Shown: positions 1-7,367 of the stretch, piece by piece
Layout of the letters: every line of letters starts with the position of its first letter
Numbering within the stretch: position 1 is the first letter of the stretch
Source of the DNA: Leptotrichia hongkongensis
Lineage (GTDB): Bacteria; Fusobacteriota; Fusobacteriia; Fusobacteriales; Leptotrichiaceae
Direction of reading: 5' to 3'
Assembly: GCF_041538065.1 (NCBI RefSeq)
Contig: NZ_JBGORW010000009.1
Coordinates: 78,788-142,787 of the forward strand
DNA: 64,000 bases
Program-made: the position numbers and the translations under genes
The notes under the pieces: model-generated
What the model saw: the letters and a program-made list of their open reading frames with translations, nothing else
The model's database searches: none
Told to the model about the DNA's origin: nothing

Positions 1-281
1 ACAATGGAAGCAAGACTACATTCCAAGGTTATGTAACGCATCAGAGAGCATTCAATGAGCAGGACTTGAGCTTTGACGCAAGATATACTGGACTGCCTGG
101 AGCAACTTTCAAGGTAAAAGGTATTGGACTCTCTAAGAACAAGACCTGGGCAGGAGTTGGAGCATTGACAGAAGTAAATTCCGGATTTGGATGGTATGTG
201 AACTATGACGGTTCTATTGACAGTGGAAAAGGTAAAGGAAATAACAATGTCTTTACTACTGGTCTTAGATTTAACTTCTAA
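1..281 (+). CDS. 3' end of an autotransporter (beta-barrel terminus), truncated by the window start
   Basis: Only the last 93 codons are inside the window; the frame is open from base 3 to the TAA at 279-281. The translation ends in TTGLRFNF, the aromatic C-terminal strand expected of an outer-membrane autotransporter barrel. It matches the last 93 residues of the subtilisin autotransporter ending at 18826 with a single Val/Ile difference and 12 nucleotide differences by my count, nearly all silent. The passenger domain lies off the window, so its activity is unknown. A terminator hairpin follows at 322-358. Confidence 0.9.
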   Translation, partial: NGSKTTFQGYVTHQRAFNEQDLSFDARYTGLPGATFKVKGIGLSKNKTWAGVGALTEVNSGFGWYVNYDGSIDSGKGKGNNNVFTTGLRFNF

Positions 282-321
282 TATGATTTTGTCATAAATA
301 ATTACTTCTAAGATAGGAAGG

Positions 322-358
322 GCTGTAACATAAAATTTGAGTTACAGCTTTTCTTGTT
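322..358 (+). terminator. Rho-independent terminator of the partial autotransporter gene
   Basis: GCTGTAAC at 322-329 pairs perfectly with GTTACAGC at 341-348 and is followed by a T-rich run. It lies about 40 bases after the autotransporter stop. Confidence 0.75.
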
Positions 359-374
359 TACTTAGATTTTTTAA

Positions 375-577
375 CACGAACTTCCATTTATAAAATAAGA
401 ATAAATTTTTTAATAGTGATATTCAATAGTTAATTCACAATTATTCAATTTTTTATTTTATGCTAAATCCTGTTAAAAAAATGAAAACCATATCTTAGAA
501 TTAATTGAAAATATTAGGTTTATATCCTTTATAAAAAAGTTTGTAATAAACTTGTTATTAAAATAAAGTTTAGTATA
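375..577 (+). repeat. R4 degenerate intergenic repeat, copy 1
   Basis: An AT-rich block ending in GTTTAGTATA at 568-577. Its core (about 460-545) resembles 6880-6965 and, as reverse complement, parts of 15431-15640, 29761-29872 and 61246-61356. The shared words are TTGAAAATATTAGGTTTATA and AAAAAAGTTTGTAATAAA. It probably derives from an old mobile element; no coding capacity is seen. Confidence 0.5.
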
Positions 578-594
578 AAATTATAAAAATGACT

Positions 595-626
595 TTGTTG
601 ACTTTTGGTATAACAAGTGTTACAAT
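595..626 (+). promoter_or_regulatory. bioY promoter with a possible BirA-like operator
   Basis: TTGACT at 598-603 and TACAAT at 621-626 are separated by 17 bases, a near-consensus sigma-70 promoter. An imperfect dyad, TTGTTGAC (595-602) and GTGTTACAA (617-625), covers the promoter elements. Firmicute BirA boxes have TTGTTAAC/GTTAACAA half sites, so this is at best a degenerate version. The promoter call is firm and the operator is speculative. Confidence 0.6.
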
Positions 627-657
627 ATTATAAATGAAAAAAATGGAGGTTTTAATT

Positions 658-1236
658 ATGAAACAGAATGCTTTGATTAACAATATCATTAAAATTGAAA
701 CAAAAGAAAAAGAAATTTTAAAAAATATTCTTTTAGTATTAGGAGGAGTAGCATTTCTAAGTTTAATGGCTCAAGTTATGATTCCGTTACCTTATACTCC
801 TGTACCAATTACACTTGGAACATTTGGAGTTACATTAATGGCATTACTATATGGTAGAAAATTAGGAACTGCTACTATACTTTCCTATGTTGCGGCAGGT
901 AGTCTAGGCGCTCCAATTTTTGCTGGTGCCAAGGCAGGATCTTTATTTTCACCAACAGGAGGATATCTTTTAGGATATATTGTTTCTACAATTATTTTAG
1001 GATACTTAGCTGACAAGGGAGTTACAAAATCTTATGTAAAAACAATTCTTTCATTAATGCTTTCCAGTACGATTATTTTGACATTAGGTGCATTAGTGCT
1101 ATCATTATTCGTAACTAATAAAAATGTACTTATGATAGGTGTATTGCCTTTCCTTCCAGGAGATGCATTAAAATCAACTGCTGTAACATTGCTTGTTCCT
1201 ACATTATGGAAATTTGTTCCTAAAAATGATAAATAA
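658..1236 (+). CDS. bioY: BioY family biotin transporter (ECF substrate-binding S component)
   Basis: An integral membrane protein of 192 residues that binds biotin for energy-coupled uptake. The conserved BioY features are visible: the hydrophobic N-terminal segment ending in MIPLPYTPVPITLGTF, the YGRKLG loop, SLGAPIFA, SPTGGYLLGY and a late LPGDALK segment. The start is placed at ATG 658 because GGAGGT at 645-650 lies seven bases upstream; an earlier in-frame ATG at 634 has no ribosome site. No EcfA/EcfT genes lie alongside, so it either shares an energising module encoded elsewhere or works alone, as some BioY proteins do. It appears to be a single-gene transcript, with its own promoter and a terminator at 1255-1296. 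Confidence 0.93.
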   Translation: MKQNALINNIIKIETKEKEILKNILLVLGGVAFLSLMAQVMIPLPYTPVPITLGTFGVTLMALLYGRKLGTATILSYVAAGSLGAPIFAGAKAGSLFSPTGGYLLGYIVSTIILGYLADKGVTKSYVKTILSLMLSSTIILTLGALVLSLFVTNKNVLMIGVLPFLPGDALKSTAVTLLVPTLWKFVPKNDK

Positions 1237-1254
1237 TAAAATTTAAATATTATA

Positions 1255-1296
1255 AATTCCCATTTTTATGAAAAATCTAGATGGGAATTTTTTTTA
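1255..1296 (+). terminator. Rho-independent terminator of bioY
   Basis: AATTCCCAT at 1255-1263 pairs with ATGGGAATT at 1281-1289 and is followed directly by a T tract. Confidence 0.85.
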
Positions 1297-1384
1297 TGTA
1301 ACTAAAATCACGCTATAATTCTAAAAAAATGTTGTACAATAAAAATGGAGAAAAAATTAAATTTGAAATTGATTTAGGAAGTTA

Positions 1385-1495
1385 TATATAAAACTGAGTA
1401 ATTTTTTTACTTGGTCTTCTATATCTTCTTTATCTTTCATTCAGTTAAGTGCACTTTAACATCAGTTAAATCTGTATTATAAAGTGCATTTTTTT
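1385..1495 (+). ncRNA. Possible small RNA or leader ending in a terminator hairpin
   Basis: TGCACTTTA at 1450-1458 pairs perfectly with TAAAGTGCA at 1480-1488 and is followed by seven T residues. It is a second intrinsic terminator about 190 bases after the bioY terminator, with no open frame before it. A weak promoter-like pair (TTGAAA near 1365, TATAAA near 1389) lies upstream. It could end a short untranslated RNA or be a remnant of a lost gene. Confidence 0.3.
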
Positions 1496-1584
1496 ATTTA
1501 CCAGATTTTAAAAGTATTTTTAGTATAATAATTATGATTTTTAAATCAATCTTACTAATTCTTTAAAAGTTTTATTAATTGGTA

Positions 1585-1656
1585 TTGACAATTTAAATAT
1601 TTGGTGGTAATATAACATTGTTAGGTTTGCCTAATTTTATAATTAGGCATATCTAA
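1585..1656 (+). promoter_or_regulatory. Promoter and double DtxR/MntR-type operator of the metal-uptake operon
   Basis: TTGACA at 1585-1590, a 17-base spacer and TAATAT at 1608-1613 form a strong promoter. Just after the -10 lie two boxes, TTAGGTTTGCCTAA (1621-1634) and TTAGGCATATCTAA (1643-1656). Each is itself a dyad; together they form a 36-base inverted repeat with two mismatches per 16-base arm. The centres are 22 bases apart, about two helical turns. TTAGG...CCTAA is the core of DtxR-family operators, so the regulator encoded next is very likely autoregulatory and controls the transporter behind it. Confidence 0.8.
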
Positions 1657-1677
1657 GAAAGAAAGAAAGGAGTTGAG

Positions 1678-2352
1678 ATGAGTAAAAGTATTGAAGATTA
1701 TTTAAAAGGGATATACACTTTGAAAAAGAAAAAAGAATACTCCAACAAAAACCTTGCAGAATATTTAAATATATCTCCAGCATCAGTTAGCGAAATGATA
1801 AAAAAGCTAGTAAATGAAGGATATTTAACTATTGAAAAAAAGAAAGTGAAGCTTACTGAAAAAGGAAGTAATTTTGCATTAGATATTATTCGTAAACATA
1901 GAGTTTGGGAAGTTTTTCTATTTGAAAAACTGGGATATGATAAGGAAGATGTTCATAAAGAGGCTGAGATTTTAGAACACGTTACAAGTAACAAACTCCT
2001 TCAAAAACTTGAAAAGTTTTTATTTTATCCAAAAGAATGCCCGCATGGAAGTCCAATTTTTTATGATTTGAAAGACTTTGATGAAGGAAATGTCATAAAA
2101 TTGTCAGAGGCTGAAGAAGATGATGAAATTGTTATACTGAGTGTAGAGGATAATATTGAATTATACGACTATCTGCGGGATTTAAATATAAATTTAAAAG
2201 AACAGTATATTGTTGAAAAAAAAGATCCCTTTGATGGTCCAATATATTTAAAAAGTAAAGAAAATAATAAAAAAATAGTAGCTTTTAATGCAGCAACAAT
2301 GATTGAAGTTTATAAAAAAAATAAAGACTTGGAGGAGATTGACTATGAGTAA
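1678..2352 (+). CDS. DtxR/MntR family metal-dependent transcriptional repressor
   Basis: A 224-residue repressor with three parts: an N-terminal winged helix (residues about 1-60, SPASVSEMIKKL recognition region), a metal-binding and dimerisation domain (about 65-135) and a C-terminal FeoA/SH3-like domain (about 138-218). The metal-site pattern His74, Glu78, His93, Glu97, Glu100, His101 is present. Glu97 replaces the Cys of the iron-sensing DtxR, which points to Mn(II) sensing as in MntR; Asp7 is also MntR-like, but MntR Glu11 is Lys here. GGAG lies five bases before ATG 1678. The stop overlaps the start of the next gene by eight bases. It probably represses this operon through the boxes at 1621-1656. 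Confidence 0.9.
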   Translation: MSKSIEDYLKGIYTLKKKKEYSNKNLAEYLNISPASVSEMIKKLVNEGYLTIEKKKVKLTEKGSNFALDIIRKHRVWEVFLFEKLGYDKEDVHKEAEILEHVTSNKLLQKLEKFLFYPKECPHGSPIFYDLKDFDEGNVIKLSEAEEDDEIVILSVEDNIELYDYLRDLNINLKEQYIVEKKDPFDGPIYLKSKENNKKIVAFNAATMIEVYKKNKDLEEIDYE

Positions 2353-3280
2353 AAACAATATTCTTAAAAAATTAAATTTATTAATTGCAATATGTGTAGT
2401 AATGATGTTACTTGTATCCTGTGGAAAAAATGGATCCTCATCAGGAAAAAAAATAAAAGTTACTACTACTACTACAATGCTTACTGACCTTGTAAGAACA
2501 ATCGGTGGAGATAAAGTTGAAGTTACAGGTCTTATGGGAGAAGGAGTAGATCCACATTTATATAGTGCCAGTGCAGGAGATATTGAAAAACTTGGAAATG
2601 CAGATATTATAGTGTATGGTGGATTACATCTGGAAGGTAAAATGACAGAAATTTTCGAAAAATTAACTTCTCAAAACAAAAATATATTAAATGTTGGGGA
2701 CAAACTGGATAAAAGTAAAATTCATCTAGTTGACCAAAATACTCCTGACCCGCATGTATGGTTTAATACTGAACTATGGGAAAAAGAAGCTGAAGCTGTA
2801 GAAGCTGAATTAAGTAAATTTGACCCTAAAAATAGCGACTACTACAAAGAAAACTTAAAAAAATATAAAGCTGAACTAAATGAACTTACAACTTATGTAA
2901 AAACAAGAATCAAGGAAATTCCTGAAAAAAGCAGAGTCCTTGTAACAGCTCACGATGCATTTAACTACTTTGGAGAACAATTTGGACTAGAAGTAAAAGC
3001 AATACAAGGTGTTTCTACAGATTCTGAAACTGGTACAAAAAACATAAGCGACTTAGCCAACTTCATTGTTCAAAGAAATATAAAAGCAATATTTGTAGAA
3101 TCTTCTGTTCCAAAAAAAAGTATCGAAGCTCTACAGGAAGCTGTAAAATCTAAAGGAAAAGAAGTTAAAATAGGTGGAGAATTGTATTCAGACTCATTAG
3201 GAGACAAAACACACAACTCTGAAACTTATATTAAAACAGTTAAGGCAAACGCCGATACCATCGTAAATGCTTTAAAATAA
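2345..3280 (+). CDS. Metal ABC transporter substrate-binding lipoprotein (TroA/ZnuA/MntA type)
   Basis: A 311-residue cluster A-I binding protein that delivers Mn(II) or Zn(II) to the permease encoded downstream. The signal peptide ends in a lipobox, LVSC, with Cys26 as the lipid anchor. Likely metal ligands are His71 (DPHLY), His137 (PDPHVW), His203 (TAHDAF) and Asp283 (YSDSLGD). The third ligand is His as in TroA, not Glu as in PsaA. ATG 2345 is chosen because GGAGGAG at 2331-2337 precedes it and the lipobox then sits at the right depth; the longer reading from 2303 would bury the signal peptide. It overlaps the regulator gene, consistent with co-transcription. Confidence 0.93.
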   Translation: MSKNNILKKLNLLIAICVVMMLLVSCGKNGSSSGKKIKVTTTTTMLTDLVRTIGGDKVEVTGLMGEGVDPHLYSASAGDIEKLGNADIIVYGGLHLEGKMTEIFEKLTSQNKNILNVGDKLDKSKIHLVDQNTPDPHVWFNTELWEKEAEAVEAELSKFDPKNSDYYKENLKKYKAELNELTTYVKTRIKEIPEKSRVLVTAHDAFNYFGEQFGLEVKAIQGVSTDSETGTKNISDLANFIVQRNIKAIFVESSVPKKSIEALQEAVKSKGKEVKIGGELYSDSLGDKTHNSETYIKTVKANADTIVNALK

Positions 3281-3399
3281 AAATTAAACTCGCTTTTCTC
3301 AGACCATAATTTTTATTTTCAAAAATCAAGATATTTTTGATTTAATTACAATAATTAATTTAATAAAAATAAATATTAAGCAAAATTTCGTTAAAGAAA

Positions 3400-3553
3400 A
3401 AAGAACTGTTTGAGCTTTTGAAAAACATTTTAAATAAAATTAATTTATTTGATATAAAAATAACCTATATTCAAAAGCAAGTTTTCTTTTTTCTTTATAA
3501 GAAAGTTTTGCGTAAGCGGGAGTGCAGAGGTATGGCGTCTGATACCTCTGCGT
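3400..3553 (+). repeat. R3 hairpin repeat, copy 1 (REP-like)
   Basis: A perfect 10-bp stem, GCAGAGGTAT (3524-3533) with ATACCTCTGC (3542-3551), encloses the 8-base loop GGCGTCTG. The upstream 120 bases contain words (CTGTTTGAGCTTTT, AAAAGCAAGTTTTC, GCGGGAGTGCA) that reappear, reverse-complemented, next to the hairpin at 29564-29591. No T tract follows, so it is not an ordinary terminator. It lies inside the metal operon, between the binding protein and the ATPase genes. Confidence 0.6.
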
Positions 3554-3588
3554 TAAAAAATTAATATAAATAGAATTTAGGAGAAAAA

Positions 3589-4347
3589 ATGAATACAAAT
3601 ATTTCTGATGATGTTATTATAAAAGTTGAGGATTTGACAATAGCCTACGAGGATAAACCTGTTTTATGGGATATTGAACTGGGGATAAAAAAAGGTATTC
3701 TTATGGCTATTGTTGGACCAAATGGAGCGGGAAAATCTACATTGATTAAGGCTATGCTTGATTTGATAAAGCCTATTACTGGGGAGGTTAGGTTTTATGA
3801 CGAAAAATACAGCAAAGTACGTGATAAAATAGCGTATGTGCCTCAAAGAGGTAGTGTTGACTGGGATTTTCCTACTACTGTGTTTGATGTTGTGGAAATG
3901 GGACGTTACGGAAAAGTTGGATGGTTAAAGAAAGTTAGAAAAATTGATAAGGAAAAGACTAAGGAAGCTATTCATAAAGTGGAAATGGATGAGTTTTCAG
4001 ATAGACAGATAAGCCAGTTATCTGGTGGACAGCAGCAAAGGGTATTTCTAGCACGGGCATTGGTACAGGATGCAGAAATATACTTTATGGATGAACCATT
4101 TCAAGGAGTTGACAGCAAAACCGAAAAATCTATTATAAATATTCTAAAAAAATTACGTGATGAAAAAAAGACAGTAATTGTTGTTCACCACGATTTACAG
4201 ACCGTAAAGGATTATTTTGACTATGTAACATTTATAAATGTTTCTGTTGTAGCTTCCGGACCTGTAGAAGAAATTTTTACTCCAGAAAACATCGAAAAAA
4301 CATATAAAAGTAAAAAAACAGTTCAAAATAGTGTAAAGGAGGGTTAA
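3589..4347 (+). CDS. Metal ABC transporter ATP-binding protein
   Basis: A 252-residue cytoplasmic ATPase that powers the Mn/Zn importer. The canonical motifs are Walker A GPNGAGKST (43-51), signature LSGGQQQR (144-151), Walker B with MDEP (167-170) and an HHD switch-histidine motif (200-202). TAGGAGAAAAA precedes ATG 3589. The 308-base gap after the binding-protein gene holds repeat R3; the next permease begins three bases after this stop. Family assignment (ZnuC/TroB/MntB group) is clear, but the metal cannot be settled from this subunit. Confidence 0.95.
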   Translation: MNTNISDDVIIKVEDLTIAYEDKPVLWDIELGIKKGILMAIVGPNGAGKSTLIKAMLDLIKPITGEVRFYDEKYSKVRDKIAYVPQRGSVDWDFPTTVFDVVEMGRYGKVGWLKKVRKIDKEKTKEAIHKVEMDEFSDRQISQLSGGQQQRVFLARALVQDAEIYFMDEPFQGVDSKTEKSIINILKKLRDEKKTVIVVHHDLQTVKDYFDYVTFINVSVVASGPVEEIFTPENIEKTYKSKKTVQNSVKEG

Positions 4348-4350
4348 TAA

Positions 4351-5307
4351 ATGAATATGTTAAATCTTCTTATAACTGACCATACCTTTAGAACAGTTGC
4401 ACTTGGATGTTCTTTACTTGGAATGGTTTCTGGAATACTTGGATGTTTTGCCGTTTTACGAAAGCAAAGTTTATTGGGAGATGCAGTTTCTCATGCTTCA
4501 CTTCCTGGAGTTTGTTTAGCCTTTTTATTTACAAATGTGAAAAATACAGAAGTTTTACTGCTGGGTGCTTTAATAACAGGAATTGTATGTATTGGTTTAA
4601 TTCAACTGATTCAAAATTATACAAAAATAAAATTTGATAGTGCTTTGGCATTGATTTTATCGGTATTTTTTGGGTTAGGGTTAGTTTTACTTTCTTATCT
4701 GAATAAATTGCCAGGTGCAAATAAATCAGGATTAAATAAATTTATTTTCGGACAAGCGTCAACATTTATTAAAAGAGATGTAAATATTATTCTGATTACA
4801 GGGATTATTCTTTTAATTATAATTATTCTTTTCTGGAAGGAATTTAAAATTGTTTCATTTGACTCTGATTTTGCCAAAACATTAGGGTTTCCAAGCAAGA
4901 AAATCGAAATATTAATTTCCATATTGATTGTAACTACTGTAATAATAGGTATTCAGGCGGCAGGAGTAATATTAATAAGTGCAATGCTTATTTCTCCAGC
5001 AGTTGCAGCACGGCAATGGACAGATAAACTTTCAATTATGGTAATTTTAGCAGCATTTTTTGGAGGAATATCAGGTCTGCTTGGAACTTTGATAAGTATA
5101 AGTGAAAGCAATTTGCCAACTGGACCTGTTATCGTTATAATTATAAGTATAATCGTAGTTATTAGCATTCTTTTCTCAAACAAAAGAGGGATTGTATTTA
5201 AAATTATAAGAAATCAGAAAAGAAAAAAAGAATTTAGAGAAAAACTTGAAAATAAAAAAACTGAATTAAATAGTTTAAAAATAAATAATTTGGAAGGGGG
5301 AAAATAA
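4351..5307 (+). CDS. Metal ABC transporter permease, first subunit (TroC/ZnuB-like)
   Basis: A 318-residue, multi-pass inner-membrane protein of the ABC-3 family. Typical landmarks are GMVSGILGCFAVLRKQSLLGDAVSHASLPG near the N-terminus, AAGVILISAMLISPAVAARQWTD near residue 205 and a late SESNLPTGPVIVI segment. The C-terminus is a charged, Lys-rich cytoplasmic tail. AAAGGAGGG lies just before ATG 4351. It is three bases from the ATPase gene upstream and three from the second permease downstream, so the subunits are translated from one message. Confidence 0.93.
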   Translation: MNMLNLLITDHTFRTVALGCSLLGMVSGILGCFAVLRKQSLLGDAVSHASLPGVCLAFLFTNVKNTEVLLLGALITGIVCIGLIQLIQNYTKIKFDSALALILSVFFGLGLVLLSYLNKLPGANKSGLNKFIFGQASTFIKRDVNIILITGIILLIIIILFWKEFKIVSFDSDFAKTLGFPSKKIEILISILIVTTVIIGIQAAGVILISAMLISPAVAARQWTDKLSIMVILAAFFGGISGLLGTLISISESNLPTGPVIVIIISIIVVISILFSNKRGIVFKIIRNQKRKKEFREKLENKKTELNSLKINNLEGGK

Positions 5308-5310
5308 ATT

Positions 5311-6405
5311 ATGGGTTTTTCGTTGGAAATACAGCTTATCGCAATAATGGTGGCAAGTGCCTGCTCTATTTTAGGAACATTCCTGGTTTTAAAAAGTATG
5401 GCAATGGTTTCAGATGCGATTACGCACACTATCTTACTTGGAATTGTAATTGCATTTTTTGCAGTTCATGATTTGAACTCCCCTTTGTTAATTGTTGGTG
5501 CGGGAATAGTTGGAGTTTTAACAGTTTACCTTGTGGAACTTCTTAATTCGACAAGGCTTGTCAAAGAGGATTCAGCAATTGGAGTAGTTTTTCCGCTGTT
5601 ATTCAGTATCGCTGTAATTTTAATTTCAAAATATGCTGGAAATGTGCATTTGGATTTGGATTCAGTATTGCTGGGAGAACTGGCATTTGCGCCATTTAAT
5701 CGGGTACAGATATTTGGTTTCAGTGTTGCTAAAGGGCTAATTGCAACTTTTATCGTATTTTTAATAAATTTATCTTTTATTGTTATTTTTTTCAAGGAAT
5801 TAAAAATTTCGGTATTTGATAAGGCTCTTGCAATAACACTTGGAATGAAGCCAATATTAATTCACTATATTCTTATGTCGCTTGTATCAATGACAGCAGT
5901 ATCCTCATTTGAGGCAGTAGGTTCAATACTGGTAGTTGCATTTATGATAGGACCTCCAATTACAGCATATCTATTGACTGACAAGCTAAAAGTAATGATA
6001 GGGTTAAGTATTCTTTTAGGAGCAGTTGCAAGTATTATAGGATTCCATTTTGCACGATTCTTTGATATTTCAATTGCTGGAAGCATTGCAGTAATGATAG
6101 GTATCATTTTTCTAATGACCTTGATTTTCTCGCCTAAAAAAGGGCTAATTTTCACAATAAGACGTAAAAAAAGTCAAAAAATAACTTTTTCTGTAAGAAT
6201 ACTTCTGATTCATCTATCCAATCATACTAACACAAAACAGGAAAAAGATGAATGTGGAATTGACACCATTGATAATCACTTACGTTGGAATAAAGTCTTC
6301 TTGAATAAAGTTATTGAAAAAGCTAAAAAGGAAAAATATATTTATGTTGATAGCAGAGTTTATAAACTTTCTGAAAAAGGAGAAAAATATTTACTAAATA
6401 TGTAG
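5311..6405 (+). CDS. Metal ABC transporter permease, second subunit, with C-terminal winged-helix-like extension
   Basis: A 364-residue protein. Residues 1 to about 285 are a second ABC-3 permease paralogue (SMAMVSDAITHTILLGIVIAF, SSFEAVGSILVVAFMIGPPITAYLLTD). The last 80 residues are soluble and end in a helix-wing pattern (EKYIYVDSRVYKLSEKGEKYLL) that resembles a DtxR/MarR winged helix. Longer permeases with such tails are known in some MntC/TroD-type systems. Pairing with the previous gene suggests a heterodimeric channel. A terminator follows at 6501-6539. Confidence 0.9.
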   Translation: MGFSLEIQLIAIMVASACSILGTFLVLKSMAMVSDAITHTILLGIVIAFFAVHDLNSPLLIVGAGIVGVLTVYLVELLNSTRLVKEDSAIGVVFPLLFSIAVILISKYAGNVHLDLDSVLLGELAFAPFNRVQIFGFSVAKGLIATFIVFLINLSFIVIFFKELKISVFDKALAITLGMKPILIHYILMSLVSMTAVSSFEAVGSILVVAFMIGPPITAYLLTDKLKVMIGLSILLGAVASIIGFHFARFFDISIAGSIAVMIGIIFLMTLIFSPKKGLIFTIRRKKSQKITFSVRILLIHLSNHTNTKQEKDECGIDTIDNHLRWNKVFLNKVIEKAKKEKYIYVDSRVYKLSEKGEKYLLNM

Positions 6406-6500
6406 TCATATGTAGTCAACTTATTCAAAAATATTAAATTGACTATAAATACAATATCTTCTACTCTTATTTCAAACTATAATCACTGCAATATTTTAAA

Positions 6501-6539
6501 GATTGGTTTCTGCAAAATAAAGAAATCAGTCTTTTTTTT
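6501..6539 (+). terminator. Rho-independent terminator of the metal-uptake operon
   Basis: GATTGGTTTCT at 6501-6511 pairs with AGAAATCAGTC at 6521-6531 (two wobble pairs) and is followed by a long T run. Confidence 0.8.
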
Positions 6540-6553
6540 ATAAAATTTTATAT

Positions 6554-6970
6554 TATACTAAACTTCATTTAAAAATAGGAATAATTTTTTATAATAAGGT
6601 TATTTGATAACTAATTTATAATTATTCAACTAAATTATTCTTTAGATATTTTAATTAATAAATATTTTTTCATATTACTATGTTTTTTCTTTTTTATTTT
6701 CGTAGGATTGCTCATTGCCGCAAATCCTTATCTTGCAGTAAATATTTATCCCAGTTTGGCAAGATTGCTACGCAATAACCTATGGCTAGTCTACGACATT
6801 TTTCTGCACTGAAAAAAAACTCGCTATGCTCAAACAGTTTTGCCAGCACAGAAAAATATTCCGATGGATTAGTTCATGCCAGATTCTGTTTAAAAAAGGA
6901 AAATTATATTTTAAATTATTTGAAAATATTAGATTTATATCCTTAATAAAAAAATTTATAATATATATGA
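6554..6970 (+). repeat. R4 repeat interrupted by block R2 (copy 1)
   Basis: TATACTAAACTTCATTTAAA at 6554 opens the unit and an R4 core follows at 6880-6965. Between them, about 6640-6879, lies block R2. R2 matches the reverse complement of about 29873-30112 with high identity over some 240 bases; shared words include CGTAGGATTGCTCATTGCCG and CTATGGCTAGTCTACGACAT. The copies are inverted relative to each other, 23 kb apart. No transposase is seen, so this is a non-autonomous dispersed element or a conserved intergenic structure. Confidence 0.7.
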
Positions 6971-7075
6971 TTCAAAAAAATTAAATAAATTTTTTTAATG
7001 CAAAAAATGGGAATTAAAAAGAAAAAATTTTTAAAAAATAACTAATTATGGAATTATATATTTTTTTTATGAAAC

Positions 7076-7130
7076 TTGAAAAACACAAAATATTGTGTTA
7101 TCATTATGTTATAAAAACTATATATAGTGT
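7076..7130 (+). promoter_or_regulatory. nrdDG promoter with two NrdR boxes
   Basis: TTGAAA (7076-7081), a 17-base spacer and TATCAT (7099-7104) form the promoter. ACACAAAATATTGTGT (7083-7098) fills the spacer and AAACTATATATAGTGT (7115-7130) lies just downstream. Both fit the 16-base NrdR box (ACACWATATATWGTGT) with two and one mismatches or fewer, and their centres are 32 bases apart, the usual spacing for cooperative NrdR binding. A leader of roughly 255 bases then precedes nrdD; no riboswitch was recognised in it. Confidence 0.85.
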
Positions 7131-7367
7131 TTTGTGTTTTAAATAAGACTTATTATAATTCATAGGGAAGGTTAATTGGGATTTAGAAAAATAAGAAAAA
7201 AATTTTAAAATTGAATCTAAAAAACTAAATTCAGGAAATTTAAGTTTTTAAATAAATTTTGAAAAATACCACAATTAATATTGCAATTTATGTGAAAAAA
7301 TCAAACCTTTTGTTCAATTCTAAAATATTTTACTTTAATTTGTTAGAAAAAATAGGGAGGAACGGAA

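Noticed and set aside
2303..2344. Longer start for the metal-binding lipoprotein
   Set aside because: It would put 14 charged residues before the signal peptide; GGAGGAG and the lipobox depth favour ATG 2345.
3524..3551. R3 hairpin as a transcription terminator
   Set aside because: No T tract follows on either strand, and it lies within an operon whose genes are otherwise tightly linked.
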